Part shown: positions 53,887 to 61,759 of the stretch, piece by piece
Layout: each line of letters starts with the position of its first letter
Numbering within the stretch: the first letter of the stretch is position 1
DNA from: UTCHB3 sp964531325
GTDB taxonomy: Bacteria; Bacteroidota; Ignavibacteria; Ignavibacteriales; Ignavibacteriaceae
Length of the DNA: 64,000 nt
Assembly (NCBI GenBank): GCA_964531325.1
Contig: CAZHCW010000008.1
Coordinates: 1 to 64,000, forward strand
Direction of reading: 5' to 3'
The notes under the pieces: generated by a model
Seen by the model: the letters and a program-made list of their open reading frames with translations, nothing else
The model's database searches: none
What the model was told of the DNA's origin: nothing
Translations under genes and position numbers: made by a program

Positions 53887-54690
53887 TCAATATTCAAAGA
53901 ATGACCGGACCCATTTATCTGTTGAATTTTGCATCTCTTCAAACGAACCTTCCGCATAACAAACACCCTCTTTCAGTACGATTACTCTGTTACCGGTAAG
54001 TTTTGCACACTCAATATCATGTGTAATGATAATTGAAGTGGTGTCATAACTCTTCTGCACCTGTAATATAAGTTCGCTTATCTCCCGTGATGTAATGGGG
54101 TCGAGCCCCGTTGTTGGTTCATCATAGAGCATAATTTCAGGTTTTAGAATCAGGGTTCTTGCAAGCCCAAGCCTTTTACGCATCCCCCCCGAAAGTTCGG
54201 AGGTCATCTGGTTTATCGCTTCGGAAAGACCCACATTTTCAAGAGCTTCTTTAACGCGGAGGTCTATCTCCTCGTTTACAATTTTTACTTTTTGCCGTCT
54301 TAAAGGAAATTCAAGATTTTCCCTCACGCTCATCGAGTCGTATAGCGCACCGCTCTGGAAGAGGAATCCTATTTTTTTTCTGATTTCAGACAGTTCGTTT
54401 CTCTTTAAATTCGAAACATCTTGTCCAAACAAAACAAGTTCCCCTTCATCCCACTCGAGCAGACCAACAATACACTTTATTAATACCGACTTTCCTGTTC
54501 CCGATTTCCCCAGGATCACAAGATTTTCCCCTCTGTAAATTTTCAGGCTGATATCAACCAGCACCTTTTTTTCACCAAACGATTTTTTGAGATTTTTCAT
54601 CTCTACAACAATGGATTTTTCCGTTGTATCTTTTGTTTCAGTTGTAACCGGTATATTGTCCTCAACCATTATTTTCATTTGCGCAGCCAT
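53887..54690 (-). CDS. mlaF: ABC transporter ATP-binding protein, MlaF type
   Basis: 267 residues. Walker A GKSGTGKSV, Q-loop FQSGALYDSMSVREN (the 'GALFDSLTVxENV' hallmark of MlaF), signature LSGGMRKRLGLAR, Walker B IMLYDEPTTGLDP and switch ITHDIE are all present. It powers the retrograde or anterograde lipid transport of the Mla complex. A 12-residue N-terminal extension is rich in TETKDTTEKS. It begins 2 bases after the mlaE stop, consistent with co-translation. Confidence 0.95.
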   Translation of the reverse strand: MAAQMKIMVEDNIPVTTETKDTTEKSIVVEMKNLKKSFGEKKVLVDISLKIYRGENLVILGKSGTGKSVLIKCIVGLLEWDEGELVLFGQDVSNLKRNELSEIRKKIGFLFQSGALYDSMSVRENLEFPLRRQKVKIVNEEIDLRVKEALENVGLSEAINQMTSELSGGMRKRLGLARTLILKPEIMLYDEPTTGLDPITSREISELILQVQKSYDTTSIIITHDIECAKLTGNRVIVLKEGVCYAEGSFEEMQNSTDKWVRSFFEY

Positions 54691-54691
54691 T

Positions 54692-55441
54692 CTAATAGTT
54701 AAGCAAACTTGTAATTTGTACTGCTATCATGTCGATGATAAATACAGTTAAAGAGGCGAACACAACGGCGGAATTTGCTGCTTTTCCCACCCCTTCGGTT
54801 CCCTTGTCTGAATAATACCCCTTATAACATCCTATCAGACCAATTGCAAACCCAAAGAAAAAGGTTTTAATAATAGCCGGTAACAGGTCTTTAAATTCAA
54901 GACTGTTGAATATATATGAGAAAAAGAGGGTGGAGCTTACATCCCCTTTCAGGTTTACCCCTACAAATGCACCCAACAAGCCAACTGCATCGGAAAAAAG
55001 CACCAGCATCGGAAGCATTAAAGTTGCTGCAACAACTCTTGTAACCACAAGATATTTAAATGGATTTGTCCACGAAACCTGCATGGCATCAATTTGTTCA
55101 GTCACTTTCATCGATGCAAGCTCTGCACCGATACCCGAGCCCACCTTGCCGGCAAAAATTAAAGCCGTTATTACAGGCCCAATTTCCCTCACGATCGAAA
55201 CCGCGACCATAGCCGCCAGGAGTGATTCAGCACCAAACTTGGCGAGGGTTGGCCGCGATTGTATGGTAAGCACAAGGCCAATGATAAAGCCTGTTATTGC
55301 CACAAGCCCAAATGACTTGTATCCAATTATAAATGCCTGTTTTGCAAGTTCATTAAACTCGTAAGGAGGCTTAAAAACTTCTTTAAAGAACTGGAGAGTG
55401 AATGAAGTTATAGAAGTCACTTCAAGGAAAAACTTATTCAT
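54692..55441 (-). CDS. mlaE: MlaE-family ABC permease
   Basis: 249 residues with five to six membrane helices. Family features include the central GSGIGAELASMKVTEQIDAM, KYLVVTRVVAATLMLPML, and the C-terminal FGFAIGLIGCYKGYYSDKGTEGVG followed by a final helix. It forms the transmembrane channel of the Mla complex. It starts one base after the stop of the 42-residue lysine-rich protein gene. Length and motifs are normal for the family. Confidence 0.95.
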   Translation of the reverse strand: MNKFFLEVTSITSFTLQFFKEVFKPPYEFNELAKQAFIIGYKSFGLVAITGFIIGLVLTIQSRPTLAKFGAESLLAAMVAVSIVREIGPVITALIFAGKVGSGIGAELASMKVTEQIDAMQVSWTNPFKYLVVTRVVAATLMLPMLVLFSDAVGLLGAFVGVNLKGDVSSTLFFSYIFNSLEFKDLLPAIIKTFFFGFAIGLIGCYKGYYSDKGTEGVGKAANSAVVFASLTVFIIDMIAVQITSLLNY

Positions 55442-55442
55442 G

Positions 55443-55571
55443 TTATTTTGGGATAATTATTGTGGATTTATCCAATCCGTTTTTTTTGTCCCGTTTATCC
55501 TGCTTCTTTTCTTTCATACTTTTTGCCGGTTCCTTTTTTGAACCTTTTTTGGTGTCCTGGCTCTTGCTCAT
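55443..55571 (-). CDS. 42-residue lysine-rich protein heading the mla operon
   Basis: A 43-codon frame starting MSKSQDTKKGSKKEPAKSMK and ending DKSTIIIPK; 14 of 42 residues are lysine. AAAAAGGAAAAAAGTA before the ATG at 55571 contains a good GGA ribosome site. The stop is separated by one base from the mlaE start, so it is likely translated in the same transcript. I do not know its function; such basic small proteins occur in Bacteroidota and may bind nucleic acid or membrane, which is inference. Motif copy 4 sits 105 bases upstream. Confidence 0.65.
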   Translation of the reverse strand: MSKSQDTKKGSKKEPAKSMKEKKQDKRDKKNGLDKSTIIIPK

Positions 55572-55676
55572 TACTTTTTTCCTTTTTGTTACGGCTCACT
55601 TTGATGTGTGAGCCGAATTGTAAAAATAGTTACGAATGAAAGATATGGAGAAACCCGGCGGGGAACAATAAACCAA

Positions 55677-55695
55677 AAGGATGAAAAAGGGACTA
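55677..55695 (-). promoter_or_regulatory. Shared regulatory motif, copy 4
   Basis: aaggatgaaaaagggacta, preceded by acaataaacca. It differs from copy 1 at only one base of the 19-base core and lies 105 bases before the 42-residue gene and mla operon. Confidence 0.75.
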
Positions 55696-55748
55696 ATCCT
55701 ATAGGAGCAGACTTCTAACCAAAGGAGGCAAGCTGATGGAAAGTTATT

Positions 55749-56438
55749 TTAATTATTAATTGTGCTTATGCTTTGTGTTATCGCTTGTAACGATTCTTCA
55801 GTGTAGGAATAATTTGCAATTTCGAGCCTTGTATGCAGGGCAAGTTTGTCCATTATATTATGAATATGACTTTTAACGGTATGACTTGAGACATGAAGTT
55901 TCTGACCTATTTCTTTGTTGCTCAAACCTTCACTCAACAATGTCATCACCTGTTTTTCCCGTTTTGTCATCCTGACAACTTCGTTTAACTTAATTTTTCC
56001 TTCACTTACAGCAAGGTCAATTATCTTGGCAAAAACTGTTTCCGAGGAGAGTGCCGGTAATACATTTTCGCCATCGGCAACGGTTCTTATAGTTACAATA
56101 AAATCCTCGAGGGAGGCATCTTTTAAGATAAAACCATTAGCACCGGCTTTGATATATAATAATATATCAGCTTGAACAGGAGCGAGATCCATAACAACAA
56201 TTTTGGCTTTGGGGAATTCTTCATGAAGTATTTCGACAACCCTTAAGCTGTTCTGATTACGAAGTCCAAGATCCATCAATATTACATCAGGGCTCATCTC
56301 ATGAACCATAGAGAAGGTGGTCTTGGTCTCACTGGAAGACTCAAGCACTTCAATATCGGTATGCTGTTTTAATATCTGAAGTATCCCCTCTCGCAGCAAA
56401 CGATTGTCTTCGATAAGTAATACTTTTATTTTTTTCAT
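55749..56438 (-). CDS. NarL/LuxR-family response regulator
   Basis: 229 residues. Receiver domain (about 1-125) with the phosphoacceptor in DVILMDLGLR (Asp near 55), the acidic pair LLIEDN, and the conserved lysine in FILKDA. The LuxR-type HTH (about 155-220) has TKREKQVMTLLSEGLSNKEI, then HTVKSHIHNIMDKL. No histidine kinase is in the window, so its partner is elsewhere or it is cross-talk controlled. Motif copy 5 lies 92 bases upstream, which allows autoregulation. It is a paralogue of the gene at 56591. Confidence 0.95.
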   Translation of the reverse strand: MKKIKVLLIEDNRLLREGILQILKQHTDIEVLESSSETKTTFSMVHEMSPDVILMDLGLRNQNSLRVVEILHEEFPKAKIVVMDLAPVQADILLYIKAGANGFILKDASLEDFIVTIRTVADGENVLPALSSETVFAKIIDLAVSEGKIKLNEVVRMTKREKQVMTLLSEGLSNKEIGQKLHVSSHTVKSHIHNIMDKLALHTRLEIANYSYTEESLQAITQSISTINN

Positions 56439-56530
56439 GATCTGATCTCTTTTATGAAAGTTAATGACGCAGAAGTTTTTTTTACTTCTGATCTAAAGTA
56501 GTCTCTTTTTACTTTATCCACAATCAACCA

Positions 56531-56550
56531 AAGGATTGAAAAGTGGACTA
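56531..56550 (-). promoter_or_regulatory. Shared regulatory motif, copy 5
   Basis: aaggattgaaaagtggacta, preceded by acaatcaacca, 92 bases before the response-regulator gene at 55749-56438. It has the longer spacing form like copy 2. Confidence 0.7.
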
Positions 56551-56590
56551 TAAAAACTGATCAGTAAAGAATGGAAAATTTGGCGGGGAG

Positions 56591-57316
56591 CTATTCCTCG
56601 ATTAAAGATATATCAGGATCCGCATCTTTATATGATTTGTAGATGTGGGCATAATTTGCAACCTGCACACGGGTTTGCAAAGATAATTTTTCGAGAATAT
56701 TGTGGACATGACTTTTTACCGTAAAGGCGGATAAATTAAGCTTTTGCGCAATCTCTTTATTTGTGTATCCTTCGGCGATCAACTGGATTACCTGCTGTTC
56801 TCTTTTGGTCATTCTTACCGACTCAACAATAACTGCCGGAGTTGTGGAATGAATTGCATTTTCAACTATGGAGGCAAAGAGGGTTTTCATCATATTTGGA
56901 GGTAGAACCTGTTCCCCGGCATAAACCTTTCGGATCGCATCATAAAAATCTTCAATGTTTGCATCCTTCAACAAAAACCCGCTTACGCCGGCCTTGATGA
57001 ATTCATAGATGTCTTTTTCCATTGCAACCAGATCCATCACGATTACCTTGGTGGCAGGAGCCTTTTTAAAAATCATCTTTACGATATGCAAACTGCTGTG
57101 GTCTCTAAGACCAAGATCGAGCAGAACTATTTTTGGTGCACTTTTGAGAACTGCAGCAATAATGTTTTCACCATTGCCCAGAGAAGATACAACTCTCATG
57201 TCAGACTGTGTTTTTAGAAGAGTTTCAATTCCCTCCCTCAGGAGTCGGTTATCTTCGATAACCAGAATTGAAATTTCGTCCATATTCATTTCTATCGACA
57301 TTTCTTCCATGTTCAT
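56591..57316 (-). CDS. NarL/LuxR-family response regulator (second copy)
   Basis: 241 residues. Receiver domain with LVIEDN, LLDLGLRDHS (Asp near 68) and FLLKDAN, and LuxR-type HTH with MTKREQQVIQLIAEGYTNKEIAQ followed by FTVKSHVHNILEKL. It is about half identical to the 55749 product, so a tandem duplication is likely. The N-terminal 12 residues (several M codons, MNMEEMSIEMNMDE) leave the exact start open. The motif found before its neighbour is not seen in the 200-base gap before this gene, which is AT-rich and otherwise empty. Confidence 0.93.
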   Translation of the reverse strand: MNMEEMSIEMNMDEISILVIEDNRLLREGIETLLKTQSDMRVVSSLGNGENIIAAVLKSAPKIVLLDLGLRDHSSLHIVKMIFKKAPATKVIVMDLVAMEKDIYEFIKAGVSGFLLKDANIEDFYDAIRKVYAGEQVLPPNMMKTLFASIVENAIHSTTPAVIVESVRMTKREQQVIQLIAEGYTNKEIAQKLNLSAFTVKSHVHNILEKLSLQTRVQVANYAHIYKSYKDADPDISLIEE

Positions 57317-57522
57317 GTCTAACTGTTGCTTAATATATAAATCTCCGGTTGTTTAATTTGCATCTTAAGTAGTGTGAAATCAAAAGAACTTATATGATAC
57401 AAAATAAAAGTAACATAATATTTTAGTAAATCCTAACTTTTTTTTCAATTGTTCCAAATTTTATAAGAATAATTGAATGTAATCAGGTGAGATCTATAAT
57501 ATTTTGGTGTCTCTACGCTGCT

Positions 57523-57909
57523 TTATCCCCCCAGAATTGCCGTGGCTTCTATCTCAACAAGCATGTCGGGGTCAACGAGGGAACTGACCTCAACAAGTGT
57601 ACTTGCGGGACGAATTGTGCCAAAAACCTCACCGTGTGCCCGGGCTACATCTTCCCAAATCGCCATGTCAACCACATATATCCGGGTTCTAACCACATCA
57701 CTCATCGAACCGCCTGCATCGATAATTGCCTGTTCTATCTTTTTTAAAATGATCTTAACCTGATAATAGGGTTCACCCAATCCCCTCACTTGTCCGTCTT
57801 TCATCGATGTGGTTCCCGCCACCTCAATAACATTTCCTACTCTTACAGCGCGGGAATAACCAACAAGTTCTTCATATTCCGATCCCGAAGGGATGTTTAT
57901 CCTCTTCAA
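57523..57909 (-). CDS. RidA family protein (YjgF/YER057c)
   Basis: 128 residues. RidA hydrolyses reactive enamine/imine intermediates from PLP enzymes. The core signatures are VGNVIEVAGTTSM, VVRTRIYVVDM with the conserved arginine, and the C-terminal STLVEVSSLVDPDMLVEIEATA with the glutamate. The N-terminal MKRINIPSGSEYEELVGYSRAVRVG is of the longer RidA subfamily that may not act on 2-aminoacrylate. Its start overlaps the transketolase stop by 4 bases, so the two are co-translated. Confidence 0.93.
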   Translation of the reverse strand: MKRINIPSGSEYEELVGYSRAVRVGNVIEVAGTTSMKDGQVRGLGEPYYQVKIILKKIEQAIIDAGGSMSDVVRTRIYVVDMAIWEDVARAHGEVFGTIRPASTLVEVSSLVDPDMLVEIEATAILGG

Positions 57910-59882
57910 CGAGCCGCCTCAACTATTTTATCCACAGTTATTCCAAATTTTTCATACAAAATATTTGCAGGGGCTGAAGCTCCAAAATGATCGAGAGCAA
58001 TTTGGGAACCTTCATCGCCTGTATATTTGCTCCATCCAAATGAAACACCCGCTTCAACGGATATCCTCTTTTTAACTTCAGGAGGGAAAATACTCTTTTT
58101 ATATTCATCATTCTGCTTCTCAAACAGTTCCCACGATGGAAAACTTACCACTCTTACTTTTTTACCCGATTCAGTAAGTTTTTCACCTGCTTTAACTGCA
58201 AGATCAAGCTCGGAACCCGTTCCCATAAGAATTACATCCGGGGTACCCTTACAATCGCGAACAATATATGCACCTTTATTAAGATTGGATGCAGGAACTG
58301 TCTTATCCTTAACCACCGGAAGACCCTGACGGGAAAGAATAAGTGCAGTGGGTCCCGAGGTATTTTCAAGTGCCGATTTCCAGGCATAAACTGTTTCATG
58401 GCTGTCGGCAGGTCTTATCACATTAAGCCCCGGTATCATCCTCAAACTTTGGATGTGTTCAACCGGCTGATGAGTGGGTCCATCTTCACCAAGACCAATA
58501 CTGTCGTGGGTAAACACATAAATCACATGAAGCTTTTGCATTGCAGCAAGACGAATAGCGGGACGCATATAATCTGAAAACACTAAGAATGTCCCCCCAA
58601 ACGGGATAATCCCGCCATACGATGCCATTCCGTTCATTATTGCACCCATTCCATGTTCACGAACACCATAATGGATGTTCCTGCCCGATCTGTCATACTG
58701 CGAAAAAGAAGCAAGACTCTTAAAATCAGTAAGATTCGACTCGGTTAAATCAGCCGAACCACCTATAAGTGTTGGATAATTTTTATCAAGAGTATTTATC
58801 ACTTTTTGTGAAGATGCCCTTGAAGCAAGTTTTTCGGCTAGATCAGGGAAAAACGACTCATCTATCGGGAATTCACCGGGTGCCTCACCATTCATTATTT
58901 TGGTCAGAAGTGATGCCTCTTCGGGATAGCTCAATTTATATCGTTCAAAAAGACCATTCCATGAAAGATAAACTTTTAATTTTTCTTCAATGGCAGAGGC
59001 AAAATGAGTTTTTACCTCATCGGGTACGGTAAATGGTTCTGTGTATTCCCAGCCAAGATTTTGTTTTGTAATCTCTATCTCTTTTTCACCAAGGGGTGAA
59101 CCGTGAGCTTTTGCTGTATCCTGTTTATTCGGACTTCCATATCCGATGTTGGTTTTTGTTACTATGAGACAAGGGCGATCGCTGCTCTGTGTTTCATGCA
59201 GTGTCATCCTTAATCTGTCAAGATCGTTTACATCATATATATTATATACATTCCATCCATAACTCAGGAATCTCTTTTCAGTTTCATCAGTAAATGCAAG
59301 GGTGGTTTTGCCATCAATCGAAATTCCATTGTCGTCATAAAAGAGGACAAGCCTTTTTAATTTCTGATTACCTGCAAATGAAGCTGCTTCATGTGAGATG
59401 CCTTCCATCAGATCACCATCACCACAGATAGCATAAATAAAATGGTCAAAAATCTCAAAATCGGGTTTGTTGAATTTTTTTGCCATAAACTCATAAGCCA
59501 ATGCCATCCCCACGGCATTTGCAACACCCTGACCCAAAGGTCCCGTTGTGGCTTCAACCCCCGCGGTGTGTCCCCTCTCAGGGTGACCCGGAGTAAGACT
59601 CTCCCACTGCCTGAAATTTTTAATATCATCAATACTCAATCCAAAACCTGAAAGATGAAGCAGCGAATAAAGAAGCATGCTACCATGACCACCGGAAAGA
59701 ACAAAACGATCTCTGTTTATCCAGTTTGGATCTTTGGGATTAAAATTCATTACTTCATTAAAAAGGAAATAACCGAGAGGAGCCAACCCCATCGGTGCAC
59801 CCGGATGACCCGAGTTGGCTTTTTGAACTGCATCCATCGCAAGGGTGCGAATAGTATTAATTGATAATTTTTGGATATCCAA
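57906..59882 (-). CDS. tkt: Transketolase
   Basis: 658 residues, a full-length TPP enzyme. TPP-binding motif GDGDLMEGISHEAASFAGN, N-terminal NSGHPGAPMG, GPLGQGVANAVGMA, the C-terminal-half catalytic YGVREHGMGAIMNGMA, DSIGLGEDGPTHQPVE and the final C-terminal domain from about 530. It transfers two-carbon units in the pentose phosphate pathway, linking to GmhA's substrate sedoheptulose 7-phosphate. It heads a two-gene unit with ridA. A tract of agaacttg repeats lies directly upstream of the gene (59951 on). Confidence 0.97.
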   Translation of the reverse strand: MDIQKLSINTIRTLAMDAVQKANSGHPGAPMGLAPLGYFLFNEVMNFNPKDPNWINRDRFVLSGGHGSMLLYSLLHLSGFGLSIDDIKNFRQWESLTPGHPERGHTAGVEATTGPLGQGVANAVGMALAYEFMAKKFNKPDFEIFDHFIYAICGDGDLMEGISHEAASFAGNQKLKRLVLFYDDNGISIDGKTTLAFTDETEKRFLSYGWNVYNIYDVNDLDRLRMTLHETQSSDRPCLIVTKTNIGYGSPNKQDTAKAHGSPLGEKEIEITKQNLGWEYTEPFTVPDEVKTHFASAIEEKLKVYLSWNGLFERYKLSYPEEASLLTKIMNGEAPGEFPIDESFFPDLAEKLASRASSQKVINTLDKNYPTLIGGSADLTESNLTDFKSLASFSQYDRSGRNIHYGVREHGMGAIMNGMASYGGIIPFGGTFLVFSDYMRPAIRLAAMQKLHVIYVFTHDSIGLGEDGPTHQPVEHIQSLRMIPGLNVIRPADSHETVYAWKSALENTSGPTALILSRQGLPVVKDKTVPASNLNKGAYIVRDCKGTPDVILMGTGSELDLAVKAGEKLTESGKKVRVVSFPSWELFEKQNDEYKKSIFPPEVKKRISVEAGVSFGWSKYTGDEGSQIALDHFGASAPANILYEKFGITVDKIVEAAR

Positions 59883-59950
59883 CGAAATCTCCTGATAAAT
59901 AGAAATTTAAAAACTCTAATTTTAAATATACAGAATCCCCGGATTAGGAG

Positions 59951-60079
59951 AGACTTGAGAACCTCAGAACCTCAGAACTTGAGAACTTGAGAACTTGAGA
60001 ACTTGAGAACCTTAGAACTTGAGAACTTGAGAACTTGAGAACTTGAGAACTTGAGAACTTGAGAACCTTAGAACTTGAG
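59951..60079. repeat. Long agaacttg tandem tract
   Basis: About 16 units of agaacttg with point variants (agaacctc, agaacctt). Same family as 1-54 and 30766-30799. It lies 70 bases upstream of the transketolase start, in the probable promoter zone of tkt-ridA. Confidence 0.95.
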
Positions 60080-60215
60080 AGACTTTACGACGCAAGAGTG
60101 AGGAGGGGTAATCGTCTCGATTGCCGTCTGCAAAATGAAAGGGGGAAGGGGGACGCGGATTCGCCTCGGCGAACAGATACACGCAGATTAAACGGATTTA
60201 CGCAGAGGAAAAGGT
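60080..60215. repeat. 110-base repeat element, left copy
   Basis: gcaagagtgaggaggggtaa, atcgtctcgattgccgtctg, caaaatgaaaggg and an 'acgcagattaaacgga' end. A second copy at 61206-61318 matches at about nine bases in ten, with a 20-base insertion (ggattcgcctcggcgaacag) here. The pair flanks the DJ-1/PfpI gene. Confidence 0.85.
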
Positions 60216-60217
60216 TT

Positions 60218-60260
60218 TTTGAACACGATATTCACGATGACAAAAGATATTCACGAAAGG
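60218..60260. repeat. 'cacgatattcacgat' element copy 2
   Basis: gaacacgatattcacgatga then caaaagatattcacga. Same element as at 4447, 61170 and 61363. Confidence 0.9.
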
Positions 60261-60261
60261 G

Positions 60262-60418
60262 GCAACCCAATCCGCTCTGGCGGATGAAATGTTCGTAGAA
60301 ATATAATTCATCTCCAATCCCAAATTATCCCGCAGAGCGGGATTGAATATTCGTAGCACCTGGTCTTATCCCAAGCCTCCATACCCGGCTTGCCGGGTTA
60401 TATATTCGCGGAAATACA
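60262..60418. repeat. Hairpin-unit tandem repeats, left array (3 units)
   Basis: Three units of 55-56 bases, each a GC-rich palindrome followed by an AT tail: ccgctctggcgg at 60272, tcccgcagagcggga at 60328, acccggcttgccgggt at 60383. Tails are attgaatattcgtag-like (atgaaatgttcgtagaa, ttgaatattcgtagc, tatatattcgcgg). Stems differ in sequence but keep pairing, so the hairpin is conserved over the sequence. Confidence 0.85.
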
Positions 60419-60433
60419 ATCTCCCCTAAACAA

Positions 60434-60466
60434 AAAAGGCGTCGAAAAAACATTCCAACGCCTTTA
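60434..60466 (-). terminator. Intrinsic terminator of the DJ-1 gene
   Basis: aaaggcgt (60435-60442) and acgccttt (60458-60465) form an 8-bp stem with a 15-base loop, followed on the minus strand by a U-run (ttttttgttt). It lies about 23 bases after the stop of the gene at 60489-61070. Confidence 0.75.
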
Positions 60467-60488
60467 ATGAATCAAAACAAACCAACAA

Positions 60489-61070
60489 CTACAACTCTAT
60501 TTTTGTCCCGAGAACCTGAAGAAACTTCGCAATCCAATCGGGATGTGCGGGCCATGCAGGAGCTGTAACAAGATTTCCATCCACATGGGCTTTATCCACA
60601 GGTATATTCAAAAACGAACCGCCACAACCGCTAACTTCAGGTCCCACTGCCGGATATGCCGAACATACTTTTCCCTGAAGAACTCCGGCTGCTGCCAAAA
60701 TCTGTGGACCATGACAAACTGCCGCTATCGGAAGATTGTTTTTCCCAAAATAGCGTGCTATATCCAACACTTTTTCATTTAATCTTAGATATTCAGGTGC
60801 TCTGCCACCGGGGATACAAAGTGCATCATAATCTTCAACCTTCACATCGTCGAACGAAGCATTTAACATAAAATTATGTCCCGGTATTTCGCTGTAAGTT
60901 TGGTCACCTTCAAAATCATGAATTGCAGTTCTTACAAAATCACCTGCTTTTTTTCCGGGGCACACCGCATCAACCGTGTGTCCCACCATCAAAAGTGACT
61001 GAAACGGAACCATAACTTCATAATCCTCAACAAAATCACCAACCAACATTAATATTTTTTTTGCTGCCAT
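60489..61070 (-). CDS. DJ-1/PfpI family protein
   Basis: 193 residues, class I glutamine amidotransferase-like fold. The nucleophile elbow AAVCHGPQIL carries the catalytic cysteine (about 118), and the acidic residue is in the early EDYEVMVPFQSL stretch. Relatives act as protease, glyoxalase or deglycase; specificity is not readable here. Flanked on both sides by composite repeat blocks, with its own terminator at 60434. Start MAAKKILMLVGDF is typical. It is isolated from the neighbouring operons. Confidence 0.92.
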   Translation of the reverse strand: MAAKKILMLVGDFVEDYEVMVPFQSLLMVGHTVDAVCPGKKAGDFVRTAIHDFEGDQTYSEIPGHNFMLNASFDDVKVEDYDALCIPGGRAPEYLRLNEKVLDIARYFGKNNLPIAAVCHGPQILAAAGVLQGKVCSAYPAVGPEVSGCGGSFLNIPVDKAHVDGNLVTAPAWPAHPDWIAKFLQVLGTKIEL

Positions 61071-61164
61071 CGGAAAAATCCTTTCAAATATTGAAATCCA
61101 CCGGTCGAAAACTGACCAATTAACCCCCTAAATTACTCAAAAAAGCTCTCTCAAAAAAGATTGT

Positions 61165-61410
61165 ATTTGGAACACGATGTTCACGATGACAAAAGATATT
61201 CACGATTTTTGCCGCAAGTGTGAGGAGGGGTAATCGTCCCGATTGCCATCTGCAAAATGAAAGGGAGAAGGAGGACGCGGATACACGCAGATTTAACGGA
61301 TTTGCGCAGAGGGGGGTATAGAACGCGGATGATACGGATGAGGCGGATTAACGCGGATGGTTTTTGAACACGATATTCACGATAACAAAAGATGTTCACG
61401 ATGGATATCT
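61165..61410. repeat. Composite repeat block, right of DJ-1
   Basis: Contains a 'cacgatattcacgat' copy at 61170-61206, the second 110-base element at 61206-61318, 'gatacggatgaggcggat' and 'ttaacgcggat' units, and another 'cacgat' copy at 61363-61401. It mirrors the left block (60080-60260) in content, not in exact order. Confidence 0.85.
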
Positions 61411-61615
61411 TCAACCCGCTCTGGCGGATGATATGTTCGTAGAAGAAATAATCCATCTTCATTCCCAAAATCCGCTCTGGCGGATGATATGTTCGTAGAA
61501 AAATTATGTACCTTCTACCCCAAATTATCCCCGGAGGGGATTGAATATTCGTAGCTCTTGATCTTCTCCCCAGCCCCTTTTACCCGGCGAGCCGGGTTAA
61601 ATATTTGTAACGGGG
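61411..61615. repeat. Hairpin-unit tandem repeats, right array (4 units)
   Basis: Four units with starts at 61416, 61472, 61527 and 61582, so periods of 56, 55 and 55 bases. Palindromes: ccgctctggcgg (twice), atccccggaggggat, acccggcgagccgggt. Tails: atgatatgttcgtagaa (twice), ttgaatattcgtagctc, taaatatttgtaacg. Same family as the left array. Confidence 0.88.
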
Positions 61616-61680
61616 CTGATATCTCCCCATATTCTTGAAGGAACCAATCCACATCATTGAAGGCACGCCTCAAAAAGAAA

Positions 61681-61750
61681 AAAGGTAAGCTTAAGAGTTA
61701 CCTCGCTTCCGCTGTATCAAGCACGGACGAGCTCTAAACTTACCTTTTAC
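61681..61750 (-). terminator. Long hairpin at the trailer end of the CRISPR array
   Basis: aaaggtaagcttaagag (61681 on) pairs with ctctaaacttaccttt near the right end, and an inner ctcgcttccg...cacggacgag pair closes the stem further. On the minus strand the stem is followed by a U-rich run (ttttttcttttt). As the array is read on the minus strand, this is its probable terminator. Confidence 0.6.
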
Positions 61751-61759
61751 AAAAAATAA

